Shown: positions 1-6,996, counted from the stretch's first letter. The stretch: 11,784 nt of DNA from Chloroflexota bacterium (GCA_016191895.1 JACPVD010000120.1:1-11784); one strand, 5' to 3'. Notes: generated by a model from the sequence alone, not told the origin. Numbers and translations are program-made.

Positions 1-157
1 GCTTCCCGAAGGCGTGGAGATGGTGATGCCCGGAGACAACGTGAACCTGACGGTGCAATTGATCGTGCCGGTGGCGTTGGAGCAGGGTTCGAAGTTCGCC
101 ATTCGCGAAGGCGGTCTCACCGTCGGCGCGGGTGTCGTTACCAAAATCCTCGAATAG
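1..157 (+). CDS. tuf: Elongation factor Tu, C-terminal end (partial)
   Basis: Only the last 51 codons are present; the reading frame begins at base 2 and ends at TAG 155-157. EF-Tu is the cytoplasmic GTPase that carries aminoacyl-tRNA to the ribosomal A site. The fragment is the end of beta-barrel domain III, recognised by [24 protein letters not shown] and [12 protein letters not shown]. The stop lies 11 nt before the chosen rpsJ start, so tuf and rpsJ are probably co-transcribed, as in the fused str-S10 arrangement. One residue stands out: the usual EGGRTVGAGVV reads [11 protein letters not shown] here. The GTPase domain is outside the window. Confidence 0.96.
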   Translation, partial: LPEGVEMVMPGDNVNLTVQLIVPVALEQGSKFAIREGGLTVGAGVVTKILE

Positions 158-168
158 GTGAGATGATG

Positions 169-477
169 ATGGCTAAACAGAAAATCCGCATCCGCCTTAA
201 GGCGTACGATCACCGCGTTCTCGATCAATCTGCGAAGCGAATTGTCGAAACCGCCGAGCGCACCGGCGCCCAGGTTGTGGGCCCCGTGCCCTTGCCAAGC
301 AAGATAGAACGCTTTACAATACGCCGCTCTGCATTTATCGACAAGGACTCGCACGAGCACTTCGAGATACGCACGCACAACCGCCTGATCGATGTATTGG
401 ATCCTGATTCAAAAACCATCGACATGCTGATGCGCTTGAACCTGCCTGCGGGCGTGGATATCGAAATTAAAATCTAG
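169..477 (+). CDS. rpsJ: 30S ribosomal protein S10 (uS10)
   Basis: S10 is a head protein of the 30S subunit; in many bacteria it also pairs with NusB in transcription antitermination. The product is 102 aa, the usual size, with the classic start [19 protein letters not shown] and the middle segment [17 protein letters not shown]; the end ...[11 protein letters not shown] is also typical. Three ATG codons lie in a row in frame (163, 166, 169). I chose 169 because it gives the canonical N terminus and sits 6 nt after the AGGTGAG Shine-Dalgarno stretch at 156-162, which overlaps the tuf stop. Starting at 163 would add only two methionines. An unusually long spacer of 194 nt separates it from rplC. 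Confidence 0.97.
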   Translation: MAKQKIRIRLKAYDHRVLDQSAKRIVETAERTGAQVVGPVPLPSKIERFTIRRSAFIDKDSHEHFEIRTHNRLIDVLDPDSKTIDMLMRLNLPAGVDIEIKI

Positions 478-499
478 ATCGCTTATTAATGCGTGGTTA

Positions 500-530
500 G
501 TAATTGGTAATTACCAATTACCAATTACCA
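500..530. repeat. AT-rich heptamer repeat with perfect palindrome
   Basis: The heptamer ACCAATT occurs twice in a row plus a partial ACCA at 513-530. Preceded by its inverse AATTGGT, it makes a perfect 22-bp palindrome at 500-521 centred between 510 and 511 (core TAATTGGTAA/TTACCAATTA). The composition is strikingly AT-rich compared with the coding DNA around it. It could be a short dispersed repeat, a protein-binding operator, or a weak hairpin in the RNA. The sequence alone does not decide between these. Confidence 0.8.
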
Positions 531-536
531 TATAAG
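531..536 (+). promoter_or_regulatory. Possible -10 element of an internal promoter before rplC
   Basis: TATAAG matches five of six bases of the sigma-70 -10 consensus and lies in the only AT-rich stretch of this spacer. A start about 7-10 nt downstream would put the first transcribed bases just ahead of the large hairpin at 553. There is no good -35 at 16-18 nt. The best TTACCA-like hexamers are part of the heptamer repeat and are wrongly spaced. The call is therefore weak. Confidence 0.22.
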
Positions 537-552
537 AGACAGCGCAAGAGTT

Positions 553-639
553 GGTTTGCGCGCGAACAAAAGATTCGCCTCGCAAACCACCTGACTGCGT
601 TGCACGGAGATGATGCGGCCGTTGCCCCGGCTGGCAGTC
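553..639 (+). promoter_or_regulatory. Candidate structured RNA leader of rplC
   Basis: Two structured segments lie in the rpsJ-rplC spacer. The first is a long hairpin: GGTTTGCG (553-560) pairs with CGCAAACC (581-588), and inside it GCGAA (562-566) pairs with TTCGC (574-578) around the loop CAAAAGA, giving 13 Watson-Crick pairs with a small internal loop. In the second, GACTGC (593-598) pairs with GCAGTC (634-639) and encloses a 6-bp stem 616-621/628-633. The rplC Shine-Dalgarno (AAGGAG, 656-661) follows. Known S10-operon leaders, such as the L4-controlled one of E. coli, lie before rpsJ; this one would lie after it. There is no U-run, so it is not a standard terminator. A regulatory role is inference. 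Confidence 0.45.
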
Positions 640-671
640 TCGTCAATATCTTCTGAAGGAGAAAACCGAGT

Positions 672-1304
672 ATGTTGAAAGGGCTGATTGGAAAGAAGAT
701 TGGCATGACCCAGATCTTCGATGAACAAGGTGTCGCCTGGACTGTGACACTCATCGAAGCTGGGCCATGTTACGTTACCCAGGTTCGTATGCCGGAGAAA
801 GAGGGATATTCTGCCGTGCAACTGGGCTTTGGCGAAGCAAACCCCAAGCGTCTGACAGGCGGCCAGATGGGACACTTGAAAGCCAATGAGATTTCCCCTG
901 TCCGCTACTTGCGCGAATTTCGCGCCAAGGATCACGGATTAAAAGTTGGCGACAAACTGACTGTTGTCGACGCTTTTGCCGTTGGCGAGCGTGTGGATGT
1001 GATTGGCATCAGCAAAGGCAAGGGCTTTGCCGGTGTTGTAAAGCGCTATCACTTCCATGGCATGAACGCCACACACGGCACGTCTGACCGCAATCGCGCA
1101 CCGGGTTCCAGTGGGTCGGGCACTACACCGGGTCGTGTCTATAAAGGACACCGAAACTCGGGTCATATGGGTGTGGATCGCGTCACTGCTCAGAACATCA
1201 AGATCGTCATGGTGGATGCGGAACGGAATCTACTCGCCATTAATGGCGCAGTTCCCGGTGGCAAGGGTAGTCTCGTCATGATCAAGGAGTCGCGCAAGCA
1301 GTAA
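672..1304 (+). CDS. rplC: 50S ribosomal protein L3 (uL3)
   Basis: L3 is one of the first proteins to bind 23S rRNA in 50S assembly, and its extension reaches towards the peptidyl-transferase centre. The 210-aa product has the standard start [20 protein letters not shown] and the central loop [20 protein letters not shown] (about 127-146), followed by [17 protein letters not shown]; it ends in the [20 protein letters not shown] block. The loop reads GSGTTPG where E. coli has GQNQTPG, so the PrmB-methylated glutamine of gammaproteobacteria is absent, as in many phyla. The start is set by AAGGAG at 656-661, 10 nt upstream. It is the first gene after the long spacer and may begin its own transcription unit. 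Confidence 0.97.
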   Translation: MLKGLIGKKIGMTQIFDEQGVAWTVTLIEAGPCYVTQVRMPEKEGYSAVQLGFGEANPKRLTGGQMGHLKANEISPVRYLREFRAKDHGLKVGDKLTVVDAFAVGERVDVIGISKGKGFAGVVKRYHFHGMNATHGTSDRNRAPGSSGSGTTPGRVYKGHRNSGHMGVDRVTAQNIKIVMVDAERNLLAINGAVPGGKGSLVMIKESRKQ

Positions 1305-1331
1305 GCGCGCAGGAAACGGGAGCCAATAACC

Positions 1332-1961
1332 ATGAAAGTAGATGTTCTTGATTTAAAAGGCCAGAAGGTTCGCGAAGTGGAATTGCCCGCGAATGTCTTT
1401 GAGGCCCCGGTAAATGTGGATTTGATGCATCAGGCATATACCCGCCAGATGGCAAATGCGCGCCTCGGTACGCATGAGACGAAAGTTCGCTCTGAGGTTC
1501 GCGGTGGCGGACGAAAGCCGTGGAAACAAAAAGGAACCGGCCGCGCCCGACAGGGTTCGACCAATGCGGCGCAATGGGTGGGTGGTGGACGAATTCATAC
1601 ACCCCACCCGCGTAGCTACGAACAACGCATGCCAAAGAAAATGCGGCAGGCCGCACTTCGTTCCGTGTTGTCGGCCAAGGCCGCCGAAGCGGGGATCGTC
1701 GTTGTAGACAACCTCGATATCGACGAGCCCAAGACTCGCGTCATGGCGGAGGTGTTGGGTCATTTGGTCGGCGACTCCACCGCGCTGGTGCTGATGCCCG
1801 CCAAAGATCAAAACTACGACAACGTCATGCGCTCCGCCGATAATATCGAAAGCGCCAAGGTGTTGCTTGCCAGTTACCTGAACGTGCGCGACGCGCTTAG
1901 TTTCGATAAAGTCGTCCTGCCTGTGAAAACAATCGATGCGCTCGTGGCGCACCTCGGATAG
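1332..1961 (+). CDS. rplD: 50S ribosomal protein L4 (uL4)
   Basis: L4 binds 23S rRNA domain I, and its extended loop lines the peptide exit tunnel. In E. coli it also represses its own operon. The product is 209 aa. The tunnel loop is clear at about residues 43-100 (EVRGGGRKPWKQKGTGRARQ, then QWVGGGRIHTPHPRSYEQRM) and is followed by the globular part with LSAKAAEAGIVVVDNLDID. GGGAG at 1318-1322 gives a ribosome site 9 nt before the ATG. It lies 27 nt after rplC and 9 nt before rplW. It is the natural candidate to sense the structured spacer ahead of rplC, but nothing in the sequence proves autoregulation. Confidence 0.97.
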   Translation: MKVDVLDLKGQKVREVELPANVFEAPVNVDLMHQAYTRQMANARLGTHETKVRSEVRGGGRKPWKQKGTGRARQGSTNAAQWVGGGRIHTPHPRSYEQRMPKKMRQAALRSVLSAKAAEAGIVVVDNLDIDEPKTRVMAEVLGHLVGDSTALVLMPAKDQNYDNVMRSADNIESAKVLLASYLNVRDALSFDKVVLPVKTIDALVAHLG

Positions 1962-1970
1962 GAGAATGAG

Positions 1971-2276
1971 ATGACCACGATCTACGATGTCATTGTCCGC
2001 CCGCTGGTGACCGAAAAATCCAATTACCAGTCCGGCAAATTAGCCCAATACGTTTTTGTCGTTTCGGGCGACGCGACCCGCAGCATGGTGAAGGATGCGG
2101 TGGAAACCCTGTTCGAAGTCACTGTGGCTCGCGTAAATATCATGAATGTGCCCGCCAAACGCGGACGACGCAATCGCGCCCGCCGTTTGTTGGTGCGCAA
2201 ACCCTCGTTTAAGAAAGCCATCATCACTCTTGCCGAGGGAAGCAAATCCTTTGAAATCTTTGAAGGGGTGCAGTAA
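1971..2276 (+). CDS. rplW: 50S ribosomal protein L23 (uL23)
   Basis: L23 sits at the mouth of the exit tunnel and is the docking site for trigger factor and the signal recognition particle. The 101-aa product has the family start [17 protein letters not shown]. It also carries the usual [22 protein letters not shown] helix region and the basic loop [13 protein letters not shown] before the last strand. AGGAG directly at the rplD stop sets the start. Its TAA shares its last A with the rplB ATG (TAATG at 2274-2278), so rplB translation is probably coupled to termination here. Confidence 0.97.
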   Translation: MTTIYDVIVRPLVTEKSNYQSGKLAQYVFVVSGDATRSMVKDAVETLFEVTVARVNIMNVPAKRGRRNRARRLLVRKPSFKKAIITLAEGSKSFEIFEGVQ

Positions 2277-3100
2277 TGGCCGTTAAAAAATACAAACCCG
2301 TAACCCCCGGCATGCGCGATATGACCGGGCACTCCTTCGAGGAGATCACAAAAAAGACCCCTGAACGATCGCTTTTAGTGATTCGCCCCGGCCGAGGCGG
2401 ACGCAACGCTCAAGGCCGTGTCACCGTTCGGCATCGCGGAGGCGGCGCGCGCCGTTATGTCCGTCTTGTCGATTTCAAACGTGAGAAGCACGGCATTCCC
2501 GCCAAAGTTGCGGCAGTGGAATACGATCCGAATCGCACCGCCCGCCTCGCCCTCCTCTTTTATGCAGACGGCGAAAAGCGATATATCATTTCGCCGCTCG
2601 ATTTGAAAGTTGGCGATACCGTGATGTCTGGCCCCAGCGCAGAAATTCGCCCCGGCAATGCTCTCCCGATCAGCAACATCCCGGTCGGCACACAGATTCA
2701 CAACATCGAAGTAAAAGAAGGCAAAGGCGCGCAGTTGGTTCGTTCTGCCGGCGGCGCGGCGCAATTGCTCGCCAAGGAAGGCGACTTTGCCCAGATCCGT
2801 ATGCCATCCGGCGAAGTCCGCCTGATTCGCCAGGTTTGCTACGCAACCATCGGCCAGATCGGCAATCTTGATCACAGCAACGTCAAACTTGGCAAAGCCG
2901 GACGCAAGCGCCACATGGGTATCCGCCCGACAGTTCGAGGAACCGCAATGAGTCCCCGCGACCATCCACATGGCGGTGGTGAAGGCCGTCAGCCGGTTGG
3001 CCTGCCCGGCCCAAAGAGTCCGTGGGGCAAACCCACTCTCGGCAAGAAGACCCGCCGCAACAAGAAGACCGACCAGTTCATCGTGCGCCGTCGCAAGTAA
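2276..3100 (+). CDS. rplB: 50S ribosomal protein L2 (uL2)
   Basis: L2 is required for subunit association and peptidyl-transferase activity. The product is 274 aa, almost exactly the usual length. An N-terminal RNA-binding OB-like part ([19 protein letters not shown], about 51-69) is followed by the SH3-like part with [11 protein letters not shown]. The C terminus carries [14 protein letters not shown] (225-238), whose first histidine (H230) corresponds to the functionally important His229 of E. coli, then [14 protein letters not shown] and the FIVRRRK tail. The ribosome site AAGGGGTG lies inside the end of rplW. A 29-nt spacer follows before rpsS. Confidence 0.98.
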   Translation: MAVKKYKPVTPGMRDMTGHSFEEITKKTPERSLLVIRPGRGGRNAQGRVTVRHRGGGARRYVRLVDFKREKHGIPAKVAAVEYDPNRTARLALLFYADGEKRYIISPLDLKVGDTVMSGPSAEIRPGNALPISNIPVGTQIHNIEVKEGKGAQLVRSAGGAAQLLAKEGDFAQIRMPSGEVRLIRQVCYATIGQIGNLDHSNVKLGKAGRKRHMGIRPTVRGTAMSPRDHPHGGGEGRQPVGLPGPKSPWGKPTLGKKTRRNKKTDQFIVRRRK

Positions 3101-3129
3101 GCGCATGAATTAGACGAGGTACGTAACAT

Positions 3130-3408
3130 ATGTCACGATCATTGAAAAAAGGCCCCTTCATTGAGCCGAAACTGCTCAAACGTATCGAGGCCATGAACCA
3201 GAAAAATGAAAAAAAGGTCCTCCGCACGTGGAGCCGCGCCTCTGTGATTTTCCCGCAGATGGTCGGACACACGATCGCGGTCCACGATGGACGCCGCCAT
3301 GTACCGATCTACATTACCGAAAACATGGTCGGTCACCGACTGGGCGAGTTCGCCCCGACGCGCACCTTCCGCGGCCACCAGACCAGCGAGAAAGCCGCTG
3401 CGGCCTAA
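3130..3408 (+). CDS. rpsS: 30S ribosomal protein S19 (uS19)
   Basis: S19 lies in the 30S head, contacts S13 and helps form the intersubunit bridge near A-site tRNA. The 92-aa product starts [20 protein letters not shown] and carries the diagnostic stretch [20 protein letters not shown], then [20 protein letters not shown] and TFRGHQ. The tail ends in four alanines. The ribosome site is the GAGGT about 10 nt upstream in the rplB-rpsS spacer. The next gene, rplV, starts 12 nt downstream. Confidence 0.97.
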   Translation: MSRSLKKGPFIEPKLLKRIEAMNQKNEKKVLRTWSRASVIFPQMVGHTIAVHDGRRHVPIYITENMVGHRLGEFAPTRTFRGHQTSEKAAAA

Positions 3409-3420
3409 GGAGAGCATGAT

Positions 3421-3762
3421 ATGAGCGATATTCACGCAAAACTCAGCCATCTTTCCCTCTCCGCGCAGAAAGTCCGCATTGTGATCGACATGGTGCGGGG
3501 TAAAAGCGCGAACGAAGCCTTGGAGATTCTTCGCTTCGTCAACAAGAGCGCGGCATTACCGGTGAGCAAACTGGTGGCCTCCGCAGTGGCAAACGCCGAG
3601 GAAAACTTCGCTGTCAGCCGCGACGATTTGTACGTTGCCGAGATCACCGCCGATGAGGCGCCCACCCGCAAATGGAGGCGCTTTGGAGCCCGGGGCCGTT
3701 TCAAGCCGATATTGCGCCGCAGTTCGCATGTGACTGTTGTATTACGAGAGCGCGGAGCGTAA
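3421..3762 (+). CDS. rplV: 50S ribosomal protein L22 (uL22)
   Basis: L22 contacts all domains of 23S rRNA, and its beta-hairpin forms the tunnel constriction with L4. The product is 113 aa: the helical body LSLSAQKVRIVIDMVRGKSA, then NAEENFAVSRDDLYVAEITA, and the hairpin ADEAPTRKWRRFGARGRFKP followed by the closing strand SSHVTVVLRE. The hairpin differs in wording from E. coli (GPSMKRIMPRAKGR) but keeps the basic character and length class. AAGGAG just upstream sets the ATG at 3421; the ATG at 3416 is out of frame. Confidence 0.97.
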   Translation: MSDIHAKLSHLSLSAQKVRIVIDMVRGKSANEALEILRFVNKSAALPVSKLVASAVANAEENFAVSRDDLYVAEITADEAPTRKWRRFGARGRFKPILRRSSHVTVVLRERGA

Positions 3763-3771
3763 GGAGAATTT

Positions 3772-4521
3772 ATGGGTCGAAAAGTACATCCTATTGGTTT
3801 TCGTCTGGGAATTAACCAGCCCTGGGGCGGCCGTTGGTTCGCCGAAGGAAACGCCTATCGTCAGCAACTGCATCAGGATTTTGCCATTCGCAATTTGTTG
3901 ATTGGCGGTTTCTCGAAAGGCGGCGCCGCCGCCGATGAGAAGGTGCGCGAACTTCGCAAACAAATGCCTGATGCCGTACGCGATGGCAAGGCTGGCATCT
4001 CCCGCGTGGACGTGGAACGCACTCCCGGCAAAGTGCGGGTTTCCCTGCACACCGCCAAGCCCGGCATTTTGATCGGCCGCAAAGGCGAAGGCGTGAAGAA
4101 GATCCGCAACGCACTCGAAGCCCTGGTCGGCAAGAAGGTCGATCTGGATATCAAAGAGATTTCCTCGCCCGATACCGACGCAATGCTGGTGGCTCACAAT
4201 ATCGCCGATCAACTTCAACGCCGTATTGCGTACCGCCGCGCCATGAAACGCGCCATTCAACAAGCCATCAAACAAGGCGCCGAGGGAATCAAGATTCTTG
4301 TCGGCGGGCGTTTGGGCGGCGCGGAAATGTCTCGCGACGTATGGTTGCGCGAAGGCCGCGTGCCTCTACAGACCTTGCGCGCCAATCTCGACTTTGCCAC
4401 CACCGAGGCCTCAACCACCTATGGTCAGATCGGCGTCAAAGTATGGATCTATAAAGGCGAGGCCAAGCCCGAAGCCGAAGAAAAAGTCGAATCGACGGAA
4501 GGCGTGTATGTGAGCGAATAG
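3772..4521 (+). CDS. rpsC: 30S ribosomal protein S3 (uS3) with N-domain insertion
   Basis: S3 sits at the mRNA entry tunnel and contributes to unwinding incoming mRNA. The 249-aa product begins MGRKVHPIGFRLGINQPW. It has the KH domain with the GXXG loop GRKG (102-105) and the entry-channel motif YRRAMKRAIQQA, then SGRLGGAE-like VGGRLGGAEMSRDVW, REGRVPLQTLRANLDFATTE and GVKVWIYKGE. Compared with E. coli S3, about 24 extra residues lie at roughly 44-75, between DFAIRNLL and ISRVDVER, rich in Gly, Lys and Glu. The acidic C-terminal tail is also longer (EAEEKVESTEGVYVSE). AAGGAG sets the start, and an 85-nt spacer follows. Confidence 0.97.
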   Translation: MGRKVHPIGFRLGINQPWGGRWFAEGNAYRQQLHQDFAIRNLLIGGFSKGGAAADEKVRELRKQMPDAVRDGKAGISRVDVERTPGKVRVSLHTAKPGILIGRKGEGVKKIRNALEALVGKKVDLDIKEISSPDTDAMLVAHNIADQLQRRIAYRRAMKRAIQQAIKQGAEGIKILVGGRLGGAEMSRDVWLREGRVPLQTLRANLDFATTEASTTYGQIGVKVWIYKGEAKPEAEEKVESTEGVYVSE

Positions 4522-4594
4522 AGATTGGAGACTGGAGATTAGTCGCGGATTACCTGCCGCTCGCTATTCTCTACTATCTACTCTCTACTCTCTA
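4520..4594. repeat. Purine/pyrimidine heptamer repeats forming an imperfect inverted repeat
   Basis: The rpsC-rplP spacer is made of degenerate heptamers. The left arm has GAGATTG, GAGACTG, GAGATTA (4521-4541), and the right arm has CTCTACT, ATCTACT, CTCTACT, CTCTATG (4569-4596). The arms 4520-4542 and 4564-4586 pair at about 17 of 23 positions plus three G-U pairs, with a 21-nt loop. The right arm runs up to the rplP ribosome site (GGAG, 4596-4599). There is no U-run, so a terminator is unlikely. It resembles the heptamer spacer at 500-530 in type but not in sequence. Confidence 0.72.
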
Positions 4595-4606
4595 TGGAGT
4601 TGAACT

Positions 4607-5026
4607 ATGTTGATGCCAAAACGTGTAAAGTGGCGCAAGCAGATGCGCGGTCGCATGACAGGAAAGGCCATCCGCGGTGCGGAAGTTTCCTTCGGCGAAT
4701 ACGGTCTGCAAGCGCTGGAACCGGGCTGGATTACAGCCCGTCAAATTGAAGCGGCCCGCCGCTCGATCGTCCGCGGAATGAAGCGCCGCGGCAAGGTCTG
4801 GATCCGAATTTTTCCGTACAAGCCGTACACTCACAAACCACCGGAGACCCGCATGGGTTCCGGCAAGGGAAACGTGGAGTACTACGTCGCGCCGGTCAAG
4901 CCGGGGCGGGTCATGTTCGAAGTGGGCGGCCTGCCCTCCGACATTGCCGTGGATGCGTTGAAGAGCGCGCAGTATAAATTCTCCATCAAGACCAAAGTTG
5001 TGGCCCGTCACGCAGGAGAAGAGTAA
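4607..5026 (+). CDS. rplP: 50S ribosomal protein L16 (uL16)
   Basis: L16 lies beside the A-site tRNA elbow in the 50S subunit and is added late in assembly. The 139-aa product starts [20 protein letters not shown]. It continues [20 protein letters not shown] and the loop [20 protein letters not shown] (77-96) that reaches towards the peptidyl-transferase region. R82 in PETRMG matches the arginine hydroxylated in E. coli, although no hydroxylase is visible here. The ATG at 4607 follows GGAG (4596-4599) by 7 nt. It is the first gene after a repeat-filled spacer, and the hairpin there could hinder or expose this start. Confidence 0.97.
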   Translation: MLMPKRVKWRKQMRGRMTGKAIRGAEVSFGEYGLQALEPGWITARQIEAARRSIVRGMKRRGKVWIRIFPYKPYTHKPPETRMGSGKGNVEYYVAPVKPGRVMFEVGGLPSDIAVDALKSAQYKFSIKTKVVARHAGEE

Positions 5027-5029
5027 ACC

Positions 5030-5251
5030 ATGAAGGCCATGAAGAAAACAGAAATCCGCAAATTGGTGGCGGAGGAAATTCGCACAAAGCTGGCGGATTC
5101 GCGCGATGAGTTGATGAAACTGCGCTTTCAACAGGTGAACGGCCAATTGACCGACACCAGCAGTCTGCGCGTCCTGCGCCGCAACATCGCCCGCATGGAG
5201 ACGATCCTGCGCGAAACACAGGCCCAGCAAACCGCGGTGGAAGGTGCATAA
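5030..5251 (+). CDS. rpmC: 50S ribosomal protein L29 (uL29)
   Basis: L29 is a small two-helix protein beside L23 at the exit tunnel. The 73-aa product reads as two charged helices with the family core LADSRDELMKLRFQQVNGQL (22-41) and the second helix SLRVLRRNIARMETILRE. A second in-frame ATG at 5039 would give MKKTEIRKL. I keep 5030 because AGGAG (5014-5018) and GAG (5021-5023) serve it better. Its stop shares one base with the rpsQ ATG (TAATG at 5249-5253), a coupled junction. Confidence 0.95.
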   Translation: MKAMKKTEIRKLVAEEIRTKLADSRDELMKLRFQQVNGQLTDTSSLRVLRRNIARMETILRETQAQQTAVEGA

Positions 5252-5523
5252 TGAATAATCGTCGTCGTATGGTTGGTGTGGTCACCAGCAACAAAATGAC
5301 CAAGACGGTCGTTGTGGAAATCACCCGCAAATATCGTCACCCGCTTTACAAAAAAGTGGTGTACTCCAGCGCGCGCGTAAAAGCGCATGATGAGATCGGC
5401 TGTCAGATCGGAGACGAGGTTCAGATCGTCGAGACCCGCCCCTTGTCCCGCGATAAACGCTGGGCAGTTGAATCCATCGTCAAGCGCGAGACGCGCACTG
5501 CCGATCAGGGCGTGGGAGAATAA
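5251..5523 (+). CDS. rpsQ: 30S ribosomal protein S17 (uS17)
   Basis: S17 is a primary 16S rRNA binder with an OB fold. The 90-aa product opens [20 protein letters not shown] and carries the S17 signature [18 protein letters not shown] (54-71), followed by a short tail. It starts inside the rpmC stop, so its ribosome supply probably comes from rpmC termination aided by the weak GGAAGG 9-14 nt upstream. rplN begins 3 nt after its stop. Confidence 0.96.
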   Translation: MNNRRRMVGVVTSNKMTKTVVVEITRKYRHPLYKKVVYSSARVKAHDEIGCQIGDEVQIVETRPLSRDKRWAVESIVKRETRTADQGVGE

Positions 5524-5526
5524 GCC

Positions 5527-5898
5527 ATGATCCAACAGGAGTCTCGATTAAAGGTCGCCGATAATACCGGCGCGCGCGAAATCCTTGTCATCCAGGTGCT
5601 GGGCGGCTCGAGGCGCAAGTACGGCGCAATTGGCGATATTGTGGTTGCGACGGTGAAGGCCGCCGCGCCGCAAGGTTCTGTGAAAAAAAGCGAAGTGGTA
5701 AAGGCTGTGATCGTGCGCTGTAAAAAGGAATGGCGCCGCGAAGACGGTTCGTTCATCCGCTTCGACGACAACGCCGCGGTCATTCTCGATGCCGACGGTG
5801 AAAATCCGAGGGGTACGCGTATCTTTGGGCCGGTGGCGCGCGAACTGCGCGATAAGGGCTACATGAAGATCGTGTCGCTGGCCCCGGAAGTGGTGTAG
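5527..5898 (+). CDS. rplN: 50S ribosomal protein L14 (uL14)
   Basis: L14 forms intersubunit bridges with 16S rRNA and binds the silencing factor RsfS in many bacteria. The product is 123 aa, nearly invariant for the family. It starts [20 protein letters not shown] and has the positive loop [20 protein letters not shown], the signature [20 protein letters not shown] (61-80) and DNAAVIL, then [20 protein letters not shown]. The GGGAG ribosome site is within the end of rpsQ. Confidence 0.97.
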   Translation: MIQQESRLKVADNTGAREILVIQVLGGSRRKYGAIGDIVVATVKAAAPQGSVKKSEVVKAVIVRCKKEWRREDGSFIRFDDNAAVILDADGENPRGTRIFGPVARELRDKGYMKIVSLAPEVV

Positions 5899-5907
5899 GA
5901 GCGAAGT

Positions 5908-6240
5908 ATGAAGGTAAAAATTCGTAAAGGCGATACTGTTGAAGTGATCAGCGGGCGCCTTGAAGACAAAGGCAAGCGCGGCGAGGTGATTAACGTCAAT
6001 CTTGACGACCGCCGTGTGGTTGTGCAGGGTGTCAACATCCGCACCAAACATCAAAAGCAGACGCAGACAAGGGCTGGCCGCAACATGGCCCCGGGCCGAA
6101 TCCAGTTCGAAGGGCCGATCGACATCTCGAATGTGATGCTTGTCTGTCCCAAGTGCAGCGAGCCGACCCGTGTCGCCGTCCAGCGCGACGACGAAGGCGC
6201 CCACCGCGTTTGCAAAAACTGTGAAGCCATGATCGACTAG
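5908..6240 (+). CDS. rplX: 50S ribosomal protein L24 (uL24), four-cysteine form
   Basis: L24 is one of two assembly-initiating proteins of the 50S subunit. The 110-aa product has the KOW motif near the start (KIRKGDTVEVISGRLEDKGK), then VVVQGVNIRTKHQKQ and the AGRNMAPGRIQFEGPIDISN segment. The C-terminal part carries two CxxC pairs (C80/C83 in CPKC and C102/C105 in CKNC). This is the zinc-binding pattern seen in many L24 proteins and absent from E. coli; metal binding is inferred. AGGAG lies 9 nt after the rplN stop region and sets the start. Confidence 0.97.
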   Translation: MKVKIRKGDTVEVISGRLEDKGKRGEVINVNLDDRRVVVQGVNIRTKHQKQTQTRAGRNMAPGRIQFEGPIDISNVMLVCPKCSEPTRVAVQRDDEGAHRVCKNCEAMID

Positions 6241-6258
6241 GCCGTGGAGCAGATGAAG

Positions 6259-6810
6259 ATGAATAGAATGCAGGAACTCTATAAAAACGAAGTGGCACCG
6301 GCCCTGTTCAAATCGTTCTCTTTCAAGAACGTGATGCAGGTGCCGCGCATCGAAAAGGTCGTGTTGAACATCGGCCTGGGCGAGGCGATGGATAATCCCA
6401 AAGCCCTCGAAGCGGCCACCGCGGATTTGATGACGATCGCCGGGCAGAAGCCGGTGCAAACGAAGGCGCGCAAAAGTATTGCGAACTTCAAATTGCGCGA
6501 AGGCGGGTTGATCGGAGCGAAAGTCACCTTGCGCGGCCCGCGCATGTGGGCGTTTATTGACCGCCTTCTCAATATCGCATTGCCGCGCGTGCGCGACTTC
6601 CGCGGCGTTTCGGCCAATGCGTTTGACGGCCGCGGAAATTACACGCTGGGTCTCAAGGATCAACTGGTCTTCCCTGAGATCGAGTATGACAAAATCGACA
6701 AACTGCGCGGCATGGAAGTCACCATTGTGACGTCTGCCAAAAATGACGACCAGGCTCGCGCGTTACTGCAATTGCTCGGAATGCCGTTCAGTAGCAAGAA
6801 GGAAGCTTAA
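6259..6810 (+). CDS. rplE: 50S ribosomal protein L5 (uL5)
   Basis: L5 binds 5S rRNA and forms a bridge to the 30S head, touching P-site tRNA. The 183-aa product carries the family signature [17 protein letters not shown] (28-44), [38 protein letters not shown], the P-site loop [20 protein letters not shown] and a closing [20 protein letters not shown]. In-frame starts exist at 6244 (GTG), 6253 and 6259 (ATG). GGAG at 6246-6249 lies 9 nt before 6259 but overlaps or crowds the others. Position 6259 also gives the usual N terminus [12 protein letters not shown]. Confidence 0.95.
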   Translation: MNRMQELYKNEVAPALFKSFSFKNVMQVPRIEKVVLNIGLGEAMDNPKALEAATADLMTIAGQKPVQTKARKSIANFKLREGGLIGAKVTLRGPRMWAFIDRLLNIALPRVRDFRGVSANAFDGRGNYTLGLKDQLVFPEIEYDKIDKLRGMEVTIVTSAKNDDQARALLQLLGMPFSSKKEA

Positions 6811-6813
6811 CCT

Positions 6814-6996
6814 ATGGCAAAGAAATGTATGCAATATCGTGAATTGCGCCGCAGGCACACTGTGCAAGTGCGGAATCGTTGTCAGCGTTGCGGACGCCCG
6901 CGCGGATTTATCCGCCGATTCGGGTTATGCCGTATCTGCTTCCGCGAACTGGCCCTGACGGGCAAAATCCCCGGCGTCGTCAAGGCGTCCTGGTAG
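6814..6996 (+). CDS. rpsN: 30S ribosomal protein S14, zinc (type Z) form (uS14)
   Basis: S14 is a late-binding 30S head protein. At 60 aa it is the short zinc-containing form. Cysteines 23, 26, 39 and 42 form the CxxC...CxxC knuckle within [12 protein letters not shown] and [11 protein letters not shown], and the end [10 protein letters not shown] is classic. An additional Cys at residue 5 ([10 protein letters not shown]) is outside the knuckle. AAGGAAG overlapping the rplE stop serves as ribosome site. No zinc-free paralogue occurs in the window. Confidence 0.97.
   Translation: MAKKCMQYRELRRRHTVQVRNRCQRCGRPRGFIRRFGLCRICFRELALTGKIPGVVKASW

Noticed and set aside
478..671. A short gene or rho-independent terminator in the rpsJ-rplC spacer
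   Set aside because: No frame gives a convincing product with a ribosome site, and the hairpins are not followed by a T-run.
2375..3106. A 243-codon open frame on the minus strand opposite rplB
   Set aside because: It is entirely antisense to L2, with low-complexity Ala/Gly-rich composition and no separate promoter or ribosome site.
3421..3762. Macrolide-resistance-like change in the L22 hairpin
   Set aside because: The hairpin differs from E. coli but has no clear deletion; such wording differences are normal between phyla.
5548..6663. A 371-codon open frame on the minus strand
   Set aside because: It lies antisense across rplN, rplX and rplE, which are unmistakable. Its protein is rich in His, Arg and Ala, as expected from an antisense shadow, and resembles no family.
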